Origin: Saprospiraceae bacterium
GTDB lineage: Bacteria > Bacteroidota > Bacteroidia > Chitinophagales > Saprospiraceae
Reading direction: 5' to 3'
Length of the DNA stretch: 13,670 bases
NCBI GenBank assembly: GCA_020630895.1
Contig: JAHDII010000044.1
Location: forward strand, 2,885 to 16,554
In this document: positions 7,033 through 13,670 of the stretch, piece after piece
Position numbering within the stretch: position 1 is the stretch's first letter
Layout of the letters: the number at the start of each line of letters is the position of its first letter
The notes under the pieces: model-generated
Told to the model about the DNA's origin: nothing
Databases searched by the model: none
Seen by the model: only the letters and a program-made list of their open reading frames with translations
Program-made: the position numbers and the translations under genes

Positions 7033-7140
7033 TTATAAGTACAATAGTTTGGCAGTATTTTCGCATTTTTGCAAAATTAATTCAACTGTTTCTTCGTTTT
7101 GAAGAAATCCGCCCCTTTTTTTATAATTAATAGAGCTCAT
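7033..7140 (-). CDS. Possible 35-aa small protein, antisense in the hutI/adhesin gap
   Basis: An ATG at 7140 (minus) opens a 35-codon frame ending with TAA at 7035-7033. It reads MSSINYKKRGGFLQNEETV and ends ENTAKLLYL. It fills most of the 139-bp gap between hutI and the adhesin gene, and its amino-acid mix (charged and amphipathic) looks more protein-like than random AT-rich translation. Against it, no promoter is obvious, and any promoter would have to lie inside the start of the adhesin gene. The same DNA must also carry the adhesin promoter. I recognise no family; it could be a gene remnant or chance. Confidence 0.2.
   Translation of the reverse strand: MSSINYKKRGGFLQNEETVELILQKCENTAKLLYL
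7056..7071 (+). promoter_or_regulatory. Candidate promoter region of the SprB-repeat protein gene
   Basis: The sequence TATTTTCGCATTTTTG resembles the TAnnTTTG element that precedes many Bacteroidota genes: TATTTTCG and CATTTTTG are each one base off. It lies about 85-100 nt before the start codon at 7157. No well-spaced -33 TTG is seen, so this rests on resemblance and position only. Confidence 0.22.
7089..7122 (+). terminator. Weak hairpin plus T-run downstream of hutI
   Basis: TTTCTTC (7089-7095) and GAAGAAA (7101-7107) form a 7-bp stem around GTTTT. A seven-base T-run follows only after an 8-nt gap (7116-7122). This may end the thioredoxin-SPOR/hutI transcript, but the spacing is poor. 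The stem also lies inside the possible small antisense frame. Confidence 0.27.
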
Positions 7141-7156
7141 AATCTAATAATAATTA

Positions 7157-10100
7157 ATGATGAAGCATTTTCTACTTTTGTTAATTCTCTGTACGCTATC
7201 TTTTTATGCGTTAGGTCAATCTCCAACAGCTCCTACATTTTCAGGATACCATCCATCTAATGGTCCTGATGTTAGAGTATGTACAAGTACTTCTTGGTTA
7301 GCGGGTACTTCTAATCAGGCATTAGATGTCTCTGCTCAAAGTAATGATGTCGAGTATCTTTGTTTCAACGATGCTTTAAATATTACTCATAATGGAGATT
7401 TCAATTTAGATGCTAGTGGAGACCCTATTCCTGCAACAGCTTCAGGTATATCATATGTTTTTTATGATTGTACTCCTACAGCAACAGGTTCAGATGTTCA
7501 AGATGTTGAAAGCGATGGTTGTATTGTTAATAATCCTCCTCCTGGTTCTGTTTATAGTTTCTATTTAGATGGAGTAGTAAATGCTGGTGGAAATGGAACT
7601 TTTACAAATAATGGCGGATTGCAAGGATTTTTTAATGGAGGAAATCCTATTGAATTATTTTTTGCTCCTATTACTATACACAATCATCTAGGTTTAGCAT
7701 TTGAATCTTCTAATGGTTCGGATTTTTGTGTTAATCTTAATGCAGCAGATGCTTTTAGAGTCGTTTATTTGAATCAAGTCAATGTTTCTAATGTAGTTAA
7801 TAACAATGGAGGGAATGATTGTGAAGGAACTTTTGTGGTAGAAGGGGGACTTCCTCAATTCGATTTAATAAATGGTTCTAGCAGTAGTTATACTATAACA
7901 ATTTTAAAACAAGGAGCTCCAGCAGTTACAGGAAGTGTAGTTGGAGGAACTAATAACCACACAGGTACAATTGTTTTTTCTGTTCCTGAGGCAGGTATTT
8001 ATGATATTCTAGTAGAAGATGGTAAATCTTGTGCAGCAACAGCAACAGTTGATATGTCTGCTTGTGTTCAGACATTAGGAGTTACAAATACTTCCAATAA
8101 TGTTTCTTGTAATGGTTTAAGTGATGGAGGAATAGATGTAGATATTACAGGGGGAGCAGGAGCATATACAATTAATTGGCAATTACAACCTGGAGGAGCT
8201 GTTCAAAATGGTACATTAGCTACAGCAGGTCAATTTAATATTTCTAATTTATCCGCAGGACAATATGGCGTAACTGTTACAGATGCAAATGGAACTTCTG
8301 TAACTGAAAATATTCAAGTAACACAACCGGGAGCATTAGGAGCTAGTTTAATAAATTTAACTCCTCCTACATGTAATGGTGATTCTGATGGAAGTGTTTC
8401 TGTTCAAATTACTTCAGATGGAGTAATTATATCTCCAGATGCATCATATACATTTACTTGGAATATTCCTCAATCAACAGAAACAATAACTAATTTACCT
8501 TTTGGACCATATAGCGTTACTGTAACAGATGGTAATGGTTGTTCTGCTACAGCATCTGCTACACTTTCTCAACCACCAGCTATTACAGCTCCTCCAATTG
8601 CAGCAGTAAATGCTTCTTGTATAGGAATTGGTGATGGTTCAGCAACTATAAATCCTTCTGGAGGAACAGGAACGTTAACATATTTATGGAGTGATACTAA
8701 TTCTTCAACAACAGCAACAGCATCTAATCTAGAACCAGGTACTTATACAGTAACAGTAACAGATGATAATGCATGTACATATTCTGATAATGTTATTATA
8801 GGAGCAGCAACAGTTTTAACAGCGAATGCAATAGCAACTGATATTTCTTGTAATGGTGCTAATGATGGTTCTATTACAGCTCAAGGAATTGCAACAGGTG
8901 TAGATAATGGTGGTTATACTTTTGCTTGGTCTCCCAATGTAGGAGCAACAGCAACAATTAATACTTTAAGTCCAGATACTTATACAGTAACAGTAACAGA
9001 TGCCAATGGTTGTACTGCAACAGCATCTGCTATAATTAACGAGCCGTCTGCTTTAACGATTACAACTTCTGCTATGGATGAATCTTGTAACATTGGAAAT
9101 GATGGTCAAGTAAGTGCAACTGTAAATGGAGGAACTCCTATAGGAGGCTCTTATAATTATTCTTGGAGTAATTCAGGAACAACAGCAACTATTACAGGTT
9201 TAGTAGCAAATACTTATACAGTAACAGTAACAGATGCCAATAGTTGTTCTATAACAGCTACAGATATAGTAAGTACTCCTAGTGGACCTGTTATTACGTC
9301 TTTTGATACCGTAGGAATTTTATGTGCTACAGATATGAATGGTTCTATTACAGTAAATGCTGTACAAGGAAGTACTCCTATAACAGGTTATACATGGTCT
9401 AACAATATGGTTAGTGGAGCTACAAATGCAAATATTGGCCCAGGAACATATATTGTTTCTATTACAGATGCAGGAGGATGTATTACTACAGGATCACAAT
9501 CTTTAACAGCTCCTCCTCCTTTAGCAGAAGCATCATCAGCTGTTGTAACATCTCCATTTTGTCCTGGAGGAGGAGAAGGAACAATAACATTAGATATAAC
9601 AGGAGGTGTACCTCCATATAATTATAGTTGGGATAATGGTGCTGCTGGTCCAGCTTTTGGAACACTAACTAACCTTACTGCAGGAAACTATATTCCTACA
9701 ATAACAGATGCTAATGGTTGTTCTTTAGTTTTACCTGCTATCACAGTAAATGATCCTCCAGCAATAAATGTTATATTTCAAAATATCCAACCTGTATCTT
9801 GTTTTGGAGGTATTCCATGCGATGGAGCAGCTACAGCTATAGCTTCAGGTGGACTATCTACAAACTATACATTTACATGGGCTAGTGGAGAAACTTCAAC
9901 AGGAGGAAATTCTACTGCTGTTGCCTTATGTCAAGGAAATCAAACAGTTACTGTAACAGATGGTTTTTGTACAGTTACATTTGATATGACAGGAAATGAA
10001 ATCCCTGCTCCTCCTATGGTAAGTATTGCTAATATTCAAACAACAGATGTTACATGTTTTGGAGATTCTGATGGTTCTGCAACAATTACTCCTACTGGAG

Positions 10101-11269
10101 GTGATGGAGGACCTTATACTATTAATTGGAGTAATAATCAAACAGGACCTACTGCAACAAATTTAGCACCAAATACAAGTTATAATGTAAGTATTACAGA
10201 TGGATTAGGTTGTGCTTCTATACCTTTTACAATTACAATAGGAGAACCTGCTCCATTAGAATTATTAATTATCGATACTGTAGATATTGGATGTAGTGGA
10301 GAAAATAATGGAATTATACAAGTAGCTCCTGCTGGAGGAAATCAAGGAACTTTTAGTTATCAATGGTCTCCTAATACTACAAATACTTTAAATGTTGGTA
10401 CAGGATTAGGGCCTGGAATTTATTCTATTACAGTAACAGATGATAATGGATGTACTGCTTCTAATTCTGCTGTAATTAGCGAACCAGATCCTATTACATT
10501 GGTTTATACAGAACCAGAAGAACCTACATGTCATGGTGAAACAACAGTATTTGCTTTAGATTCTGTTTATGGAGGAGTAGGAGGACCTTATGTATATACT
10601 ATAGATGGATTTAATTATCAATCCATAGAACAAGCATCACCTATTTTAGCTGGAGATTATATAGTAGAAGTTATAGATGCTGGATTTTGTACAGAAACCG
10701 TAAATATTATAGTAGATGAACCTGCACCTATAATTGTTGATTTAGGACCAGATGTAGAAATCCAATTAGGAGATACTATTGAATTAATTCCTTCTATAAC
10801 TCCTTTAGGAGCAATAGATACATTAAGTTGGACTCCTGATACATGGCTAAGCTGTACAGATTGTTTCAATCCAATTGCTCAACCATTAGATGATGTAGTT
10901 TATACTTTAACAGTAACAGATGATAACGGATGTACAGGATCAGATGATATTTTTATAGATGTAGATCCTAATAGAAATGTTTTTATTCCTAATATCTTTT
11001 CTCCTAATGGAGATGGAGCCAATGATATTTTTATTCCTTATTTTGGAGTAGGAGTTAAAAATATTAATAAAATGCAAATTTTTGATAGATGGGGAAATTT
11101 AGTTTTTGCAGCAGATAATTTCTTGCCCAATGATTTAAGCACAAATGGTTGGGATGGAAATTTCAATGGTAGAGCGATGGATCCAGCGGTATTTGTTTAT
11201 ATGATAGAAATTGAATTTTTAGATGATGAAGTATTCACTTATAAAGGAGATGTTACTTTAGCTCGATAA
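7157..11269 (+). CDS. Giant SprB-repeat surface protein with T9SS type B sorting domain
   Basis: This is a 1370-aa secreted, probably adhesive, cell-surface protein. It begins with a signal peptide (1 to about 20, FLLLLILCTLSFYALGQ). A unique N-terminal region (about 22-305) follows, with eight cysteines and no family I recognise. Next come eleven SprB-type repeats (about 307-1190), each around V-x-C-x-G-x-x-D-G at its start, Y-x-W-S in the middle and G-x-Y-x-V-T-V-T-D-x-N-G-C near its end. A PKD-like module (about 1191-1270; DLGPDVEIQLGDTIEL, LSCTDCFNP) precedes the gliding-motility C-terminal domain (about 1276-1370; FIPNIFSPNGDGANDIF, IFDRWGNLVF, GWDG, KGDVTLAR). By family knowledge this last domain directs outer-membrane export through the type IX system and surface attachment. 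The length allows a fibre standing well off the cell. Type B proteins are often paired with a PorP/SprF-like gene; none follows here. Two ATGs are in tandem at 7157 and 7160, and either gives the same signal peptide. Whether it serves gliding, adhesion or biofilm formation cannot be told. Confidence 0.93.
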   Translation: MMKHFLLLLILCTLSFYALGQSPTAPTFSGYHPSNGPDVRVCTSTSWLAGTSNQALDVSAQSNDVEYLCFNDALNITHNGDFNLDASGDPIPATASGISYVFYDCTPTATGSDVQDVESDGCIVNNPPPGSVYSFYLDGVVNAGGNGTFTNNGGLQGFFNGGNPIELFFAPITIHNHLGLAFESSNGSDFCVNLNAADAFRVVYLNQVNVSNVVNNNGGNDCEGTFVVEGGLPQFDLINGSSSSYTITILKQGAPAVTGSVVGGTNNHTGTIVFSVPEAGIYDILVEDGKSCAATATVDMSACVQTLGVTNTSNNVSCNGLSDGGIDVDITGGAGAYTINWQLQPGGAVQNGTLATAGQFNISNLSAGQYGVTVTDANGTSVTENIQVTQPGALGASLINLTPPTCNGDSDGSVSVQITSDGVIISPDASYTFTWNIPQSTETITNLPFGPYSVTVTDGNGCSATASATLSQPPAITAPPIAAVNASCIGIGDGSATINPSGGTGTLTYLWSDTNSSTTATASNLEPGTYTVTVTDDNACTYSDNVIIGAATVLTANAIATDISCNGANDGSITAQGIATGVDNGGYTFAWSPNVGATATINTLSPDTYTVTVTDANGCTATASAIINEPSALTITTSAMDESCNIGNDGQVSATVNGGTPIGGSYNYSWSNSGTTATITGLVANTYTVTVTDANSCSITATDIVSTPSGPVITSFDTVGILCATDMNGSITVNAVQGSTPITGYTWSNNMVSGATNANIGPGTYIVSITDAGGCITTGSQSLTAPPPLAEASSAVVTSPFCPGGGEGTITLDITGGVPPYNYSWDNGAAGPAFGTLTNLTAGNYIPTITDANGCSLVLPAITVNDPPAINVIFQNIQPVSCFGGIPCDGAATAIASGGLSTNYTFTWASGETSTGGNSTAVALCQGNQTVTVTDGFCTVTFDMTGNEIPAPPMVSIANIQTTDVTCFGDSDGSATITPTGGDGGPYTINWSNNQTGPTATNLAPNTSYNVSITDGLGCASIPFTITIGEPAPLELLIIDTVDIGCSGENNGIIQVAPAGGNQGTFSYQWSPNTTNTLNVGTGLGPGIYSITVTDDNGCTASNSAVISEPDPITLVYTEPEEPTCHGETTVFALDSVYGGVGGPYVYTIDGFNYQSIEQASPILAGDYIVEVIDAGFCTETVNIIVDEPAPIIVDLGPDVEIQLGDTIELIPSITPLGAIDTLSWTPDTWLSCTDCFNPIAQPLDDVVYTLTVTDDNGCTGSDDIFIDVDPNRNVFIPNIFSPNGDGANDIFIPYFGVGVKNINKMQIFDRWGNLVFAADNFLPNDLSTNGWDGNFNGRAMDPAVFVYMIEIEFLDDEVFTYKGDVTLAR
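8075..10726 (+). repeat. Array of eleven SprB-type protein repeats (about 237 bp each)
   Basis: The first cysteines of successive units are residues 318, 406, 488, 565, 644, 723, 802, 882, 967, 1046 and 1125. Spacings are 77-88 residues, with 79 in six of ten gaps. Each unit except the first has a second cysteine near its end (462, 540, 619, 697, 775, 855, 938, 1019, 1099, 1178), suggesting one intra-repeat disulfide. Unit 1 has NGT where the others have NGC or similar. Unit 11 has lost the D-G-S turn and is the most diverged. Confidence 0.85.
8741..9236 (+). repeat. Three near-identical DNA blocks in successive SprB repeats
   Basis: An identical 25-base block beginning ACTTATACAGTAACAGTAAC occurs at 8741-8765, 8978-9002 and 9212-9236. 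It encodes TYTVTVTD plus the first base pairs of the next codon. Spacings of 237 and 234 bp match the 79- and 78-residue protein period. The second and third copies stay identical for about 30 bases. This points to recent duplication or gene conversion among units 3-5. Confidence 0.8.
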
Positions 11270-11286
11270 AATTTAAAAAATAAAAT

Positions 11287-11330
11287 AAAAAACGGCTACT
11301 TGATTTTATTTTCAAGTAGCCGTTTTTTTT
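11287..11330 (+). terminator. Strong intrinsic terminator after the SprB-repeat gene
   Basis: A 17-bp perfect stem (11287-11303 with 11312-11328) has the core CGGCTACTTGA/TCAAGTAGCCG, an 8-nt loop TTTTATTT, six leading A and a run of eight T at 11323-11330. It starts 17 nt after the adhesin stop codon. The A-tract on the left arm could make it work in both directions. Confidence 0.92.
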
Positions 11331-11341
11331 ATCACTAAAAA

Positions 11342-11358
11342 TTCAAGTAGCCTATTTT
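11342..11358 (+). repeat. Partial duplicate of the terminator's right arm
   Basis: TTCAAGTAGCCTATTTTT (11342-11359) repeats the terminator right arm TTCAAGTAGCCGTTTTTT (11311-11328) with two changes, 31 bp downstream. It has no left arm of its own but could pair with the left arm at 11294-11303. Confidence 0.6.
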
Positions 11359-11419
11359 TCAAAAATAATTATTTTCTAAACGAAAAAACAATTGTATATT
11401 AGCTTATAAAATTTTTGAT

Positions 11420-12397
11420 ATGCCAAAATTAAATATGATTCCTCCTGAAGAAATTTTTACAAAAGAGGAAATAAAATATTTAATGCAAAGATCTGATTGG
11501 AGGGGAGGATGGGAAATTATTAAAATTTGGTTATGGATTAGTTTTGCATTTGTTTTAGTAGCTTTTTTTCCTAATATTTTAGCTATTATTATCGCATTAT
11601 TTATTTTAGGAGGGAAACAATTAGGCTGTGCGATTATCATGCATGATGCCTCTCATTATTCATTATTTAAAAGTCAGAAATTAAATAAATTTATTGGTAA
11701 TTTTTTTGGTGCATGGCCTATATTACATAATGTTCAACAATATCGTCCTTACCATTTGAAACACCATAGATATACAGGAACAAAAGATGATCCAGATTTA
11801 AAATTAGCTTTAAACTTTCCTACATATTTAATGTCTTTTATTCGTAAATTACTTCGAGATTTTTCTGGAATAAATGGTGTGAAATCTATTTTTGGAATTA
11901 TAGCGATGCATTTGAGTATTTTAAAATATAATTTAGGAGGACAAGTTTTAAAATTAAAAGAAAGTATTTCTTCTAAAGAAAAAATAAAAATGGCCTATAA
12001 AAATTTGAAAGGACCCATTCTCTTTCATGTGTTATTTTTTTTATTTTTTTATTGTATTCAATTTTGGTATTTATATTTATTGTGGTGGTTGGCTCAAATT
12101 ACAACATATAATTTTTGTTTACGCATTCGTTCTATGGCAGAACATAGCATGACGTCAGATGTAGCTGATCCATATCAAAATGTAAGAACCACTTATGCTA
12201 ATTTTTTTGAAAGAATATTATTTGCTCCGCTATATGTAAATTATCATGTAGAACATCATTTATTAATGGGCGTTCCTGCATATAAATATCCTTTAATGCA
12301 TCAAATGTTATTGGAAAAAGGATTTTATGAAAAAGGAATTTTATCTCAAGGATATTGGGATTTAATAAAAAAAGCAACAAGCATCAAAAATGTCTAA
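11420..12397 (+). CDS. Membrane fatty acid desaturase family protein
   Basis: This is a 325-aa integral inner-membrane di-iron enzyme of the FADS/hydroxylase superfamily, expected to introduce a double bond (or hydroxyl group) into an acyl or lipid chain. The three histidine boxes that hold the iron pair are present: HDASH (75-79), HLKHH (112-116) and HVEHH (276-280). Hydrophobic segments lie at about 33-50, 52-73, 155-170 and 199-229. The stretches YHLKHHRYTGTKDDPDL and RIRSMAEH are shared with the rhizobitoxine-desaturase-like/lipid desaturase branch rather than with stearoyl-CoA desaturases; this placement is from memory. No fused cytochrome b5 or ferredoxin domain is present, so an external electron donor is needed. 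It follows the adhesin terminator. Its last 8 bp overlap the next gene, so the two are probably translated together. The substrate and the position of desaturation are unknown. Confidence 0.9.
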   Translation: MPKLNMIPPEEIFTKEEIKYLMQRSDWRGGWEIIKIWLWISFAFVLVAFFPNILAIIIALFILGGKQLGCAIIMHDASHYSLFKSQKLNKFIGNFFGAWPILHNVQQYRPYHLKHHRYTGTKDDPDLKLALNFPTYLMSFIRKLLRDFSGINGVKSIFGIIAMHLSILKYNLGGQVLKLKESISSKEKIKMAYKNLKGPILFHVLFFLFFYCIQFWYLYLLWWLAQITTYNFCLRIRSMAEHSMTSDVADPYQNVRTTYANFFERILFAPLYVNYHVEHHLLMGVPAYKYPLMHQMLLEKGFYEKGILSQGYWDLIKKATSIKNV

Positions 12398-13112
12398 AAA
12401 AGAGCATATTATACATCTATTTGAAGGAATTAAAATTCCTGTAGATATTTATTATGAAAATAGAAAAAACATAAGAGCATCTATAGGCAAAAAATCAGCG
12501 ATTTTAAGATTGCCTCATTTTTTACCTCCCTCAGAAAAGAAAAAACATTGGCAATGGTTTGAAAATTTTCTCAAAAAAAATAAAAATTTTTTAGCAGAAA
12601 AATTTCAAGAAAAAAAATATAATTCAGGAGATAAGATTCAAACGTTTTTAAAAAAATATATTTTAGAAATAGAACATACTAATACTAAATCTCATTTTGG
12701 AAATTTAAATAATGGAATTATTCATTTAAAAATAAATACAACACAAGAAACATTTCAAGAAGCAATTAAAACATTATTATCTAGAATTATTGCCGCAGAT
12801 CATCAAGCCTTAATTGAAAGAAAAGTAAAAGAATTAAATTATTTATATTTCAAAGTTCCTATAGGGGAAGTCAATTTAAAATATACAACATCAAGGTGGG
12901 GAAGTTGTTCCTCAAAAGGAAATATTAATTTATCTACTAAATTATTATTTGCTCCTGAAGATGTAATTAATTATGTAATAATTCATGAATTAGCTCACAG
13001 AAAAGAAATGAATCATTCTCCTCGATTTTGGAAATTAGTAGCCACAGCAATGCCTGATTATAAAGAAAAAGAAATGTGGTTAAAAGTAAATGGAAAATAT
13101 TGTGATTTTTAA
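12390..13112 (+). CDS. YgjP/DUF45-type zinc metallopeptidase (M48-like)
   Basis: This is a predicted 240-aa cytoplasmic zinc metallopeptidase. The catalytic motif is HELAH (199-203; VIIHELAHRKEMNHSPRFW), with the family-specific NHSPRFW carrying His209 as probable third zinc ligand. The upstream signature SRWGSCSSKGNINLSTKLLFAP starts at 168. Together these define the YgjP (DUF45) family, related to SprT and Wss1-type proteases. There is no signal peptide or membrane segment. The N-terminal half (1-140) is lysine-rich and less conserved. The ATG lies inside the end of the desaturase gene (8-bp overlap, different frame), which supports co-translation. The cellular substrate of this family is poorly defined, so no specific role is claimed. 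Confidence 0.9.
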   Translation: MSKKEHIIHLFEGIKIPVDIYYENRKNIRASIGKKSAILRLPHFLPPSEKKKHWQWFENFLKKNKNFLAEKFQEKKYNSGDKIQTFLKKYILEIEHTNTKSHFGNLNNGIIHLKINTTQETFQEAIKTLLSRIIAADHQALIERKVKELNYLYFKVPIGEVNLKYTTSRWGSCSSKGNINLSTKLLFAPEDVINYVIIHELAHRKEMNHSPRFWKLVATAMPDYKEKEMWLKVNGKYCDF

Positions 13113-13143
13113 AAAAAAGTATCCCATCTTTCGATGAGATACT
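13111..13143 (-). terminator. Intrinsic terminator of the Hsp20 gene (GNRA loop)
   Basis: On the minus strand AGTATCTCATC pairs with GATGGGATACT (11 pairs including one U-G wobble) around a GAAA tetraloop, followed directly by eight T (13118-13111). It begins 32 nt past the hsp20 stop codon. On the plus strand the same stem has a C/A mismatch and a broken T-run, so it would end the metallopeptidase transcript only weakly. Confidence 0.8.
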
Positions 13144-13175
13144 CCTTTCTAAATACAACATGAAAAATCAAATCA

Positions 13176-13613
13176 CTATCCTATTTCTATTTTTTTAGAT
13201 AATTCCACTTTTTCTGTTTTAGGCAATTTTACAATTAAAACACCATTTAAATATTTTGCAGAAATTTTTTCTGTATCAACATTTTCTGGTACAATAAAAC
13301 TTCTTTTTAATTGACTGAGTTTAAATTCTCTTTTGTGATATTTTCCATCTATTTTTTCTTCTTTCGTTTCATCATTTGATGAAATGGTAAGAGTGTCTTT
13401 ATCTAGAGAAATATTAAAATCATTTTTACTTCTTCCTGGAGCAGAAATTTCTAGTGCGAAATGATTTTCTGTTTCAAGAATATTTGTATTTGGAATTGTA
13501 CTATGAATAATTGGATCCATATCTCTTCCAAAAACATTTTCTAGTTCACCAAAAACATTTCCAAAAAATTGATCAAAAGAACTTAATTTTTTTGAATTAC
13601 AATTATGCTTCAT
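13176..13613 (-). CDS. Hsp20/alpha-crystallin family small heat-shock protein
   Basis: This is an ATP-independent cytoplasmic holdase that binds unfolding proteins during stress and passes them to the DnaK and ClpB systems. At 145 aa it has typical length. The N-terminal arm (1-39) contains FDQFFGNVFGELENVFGRD. The alpha-crystallin domain spans about 40-131 and includes FALEISAPGRSKNDFNISLDKDTLTIS and the diagnostic AxxxNGVL motif (Ala119 to Leu126; AKYLNGVLIVKLPK). The C-terminal tail has the I-x-I anchor as IEI (142-144), used for oligomer assembly. The start at 13613 agrees with the usual N-terminal arm. It is transcribed convergently to the metallopeptidase gene and ends in its own terminator. 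No heat-shock operator such as CIRCE is seen in the 57 bp upstream that the window contains. Confidence 0.96.
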   Translation of the reverse strand: MKHNCNSKKLSSFDQFFGNVFGELENVFGRDMDPIIHSTIPNTNILETENHFALEISAPGRSKNDFNISLDKDTLTISSNDETKEEKIDGKYHKREFKLSQLKRSFIVPENVDTEKISAKYLNGVLIVKLPKTEKVELSKKIEIG

Positions 13614-13670
13614 TTTTTATTAGTTTTAATTTTTAATGTATTTATTTTATAATAATTTCTCTTGGAGGCA

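Noticed and set aside
9926..10141. Minus-strand open frame inside the SprB-repeat gene
   Set aside because: It is an antisense shadow of the repetitive coding sequence, rich in Ser/Thr/Ile/Cys as expected from the reverse complement. The plus-strand gene is certain.
8101..10740. The regular repeats as a CRISPR array or mobile repeat
   Set aside because: The units are in frame, encode SprB modules and vary at synonymous sites. There are no short identical repeats with unique spacers.
10657..10869. Minus-strand open frame near the end of the SprB-repeat gene
   Set aside because: It is antisense to the PKD-like module with no independent support.
11404..11640. Minus-strand open frame over the start of the desaturase gene
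   Set aside because: It lies opposite the desaturase N-terminus and first membrane segments, with no motif or start context.
12967..13161. Minus-strand open frame over the end of the metallopeptidase gene
   Set aside because: It spans the Hsp20 terminator hairpin and is antisense to the conserved HELAH region.

Overview
The window comes from a low-GC member of the Bacteroidota, and no gene identifies it to genus. The main evidence is the 1370-residue secreted protein at 7157-11269. It carries SprB-type repeats and ends in a gliding-motility/type IX secretion (type B) C-terminal domain, an architecture essentially confined to this phylum. Strong A+T bias, A/T-ending codons and the near absence of Shine-Dalgarno-like sites agree with this.

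Left part, minus strand (178-4475). Reading in the direction of transcription, uvrC (nucleotide excision repair) is followed by a DtxR/MntR-type metalloregulator, a TroA/ZnuA-type metal-binding protein and an ABC ATPase. The last three are packed with gaps of 12 and 1 nt and look like one autoregulated Mn/Zn/Fe uptake operon. A 15-bp perfect inverted repeat with a DtxR-box-like core lies just upstream of the regulator. No permease is found in the remaining 177 bases at the left edge. The binding protein has an unusual C-terminal membrane anchor.

Middle, plus strand (4873-11269). After a 397-bp AT-rich divergent intergenic region comes a secreted thioredoxin-fold protein joined through a Pro/Thr-rich linker to a peptidoglycan-binding SPOR domain. 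Imidazolonepropionase (hutI, histidine degradation) starts 6 nt later. The SprB-repeat adhesin-like protein follows; it has eleven repeats of about 79 residues, most with a cysteine pair, then a PKD-like module and the sorting domain. It is closed by a strong intrinsic terminator (11287-11330), whose right arm is partly duplicated just downstream.

Right part (11420-13613). A membrane fatty acid desaturase with three histidine boxes overlaps by 8 bp a YgjP/DUF45-type zinc metallopeptidase, both on the plus strand. A convergent Hsp20 small heat-shock protein lies on the minus strand, with a GNRA-loop terminator between the two transcription units.

Most of the window is ordinary chromosomal housekeeping and surface-protein content. 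I see no phage, insertion sequence, CRISPR, tRNA or rRNA, and no convincing new multi-gene system. The most unusual items are the thioredoxin-SPOR fusion, the membrane-anchored metal-binding protein without an adjacent permease, the regulator's palindrome, and a small antisense reading frame at 7033-7140.
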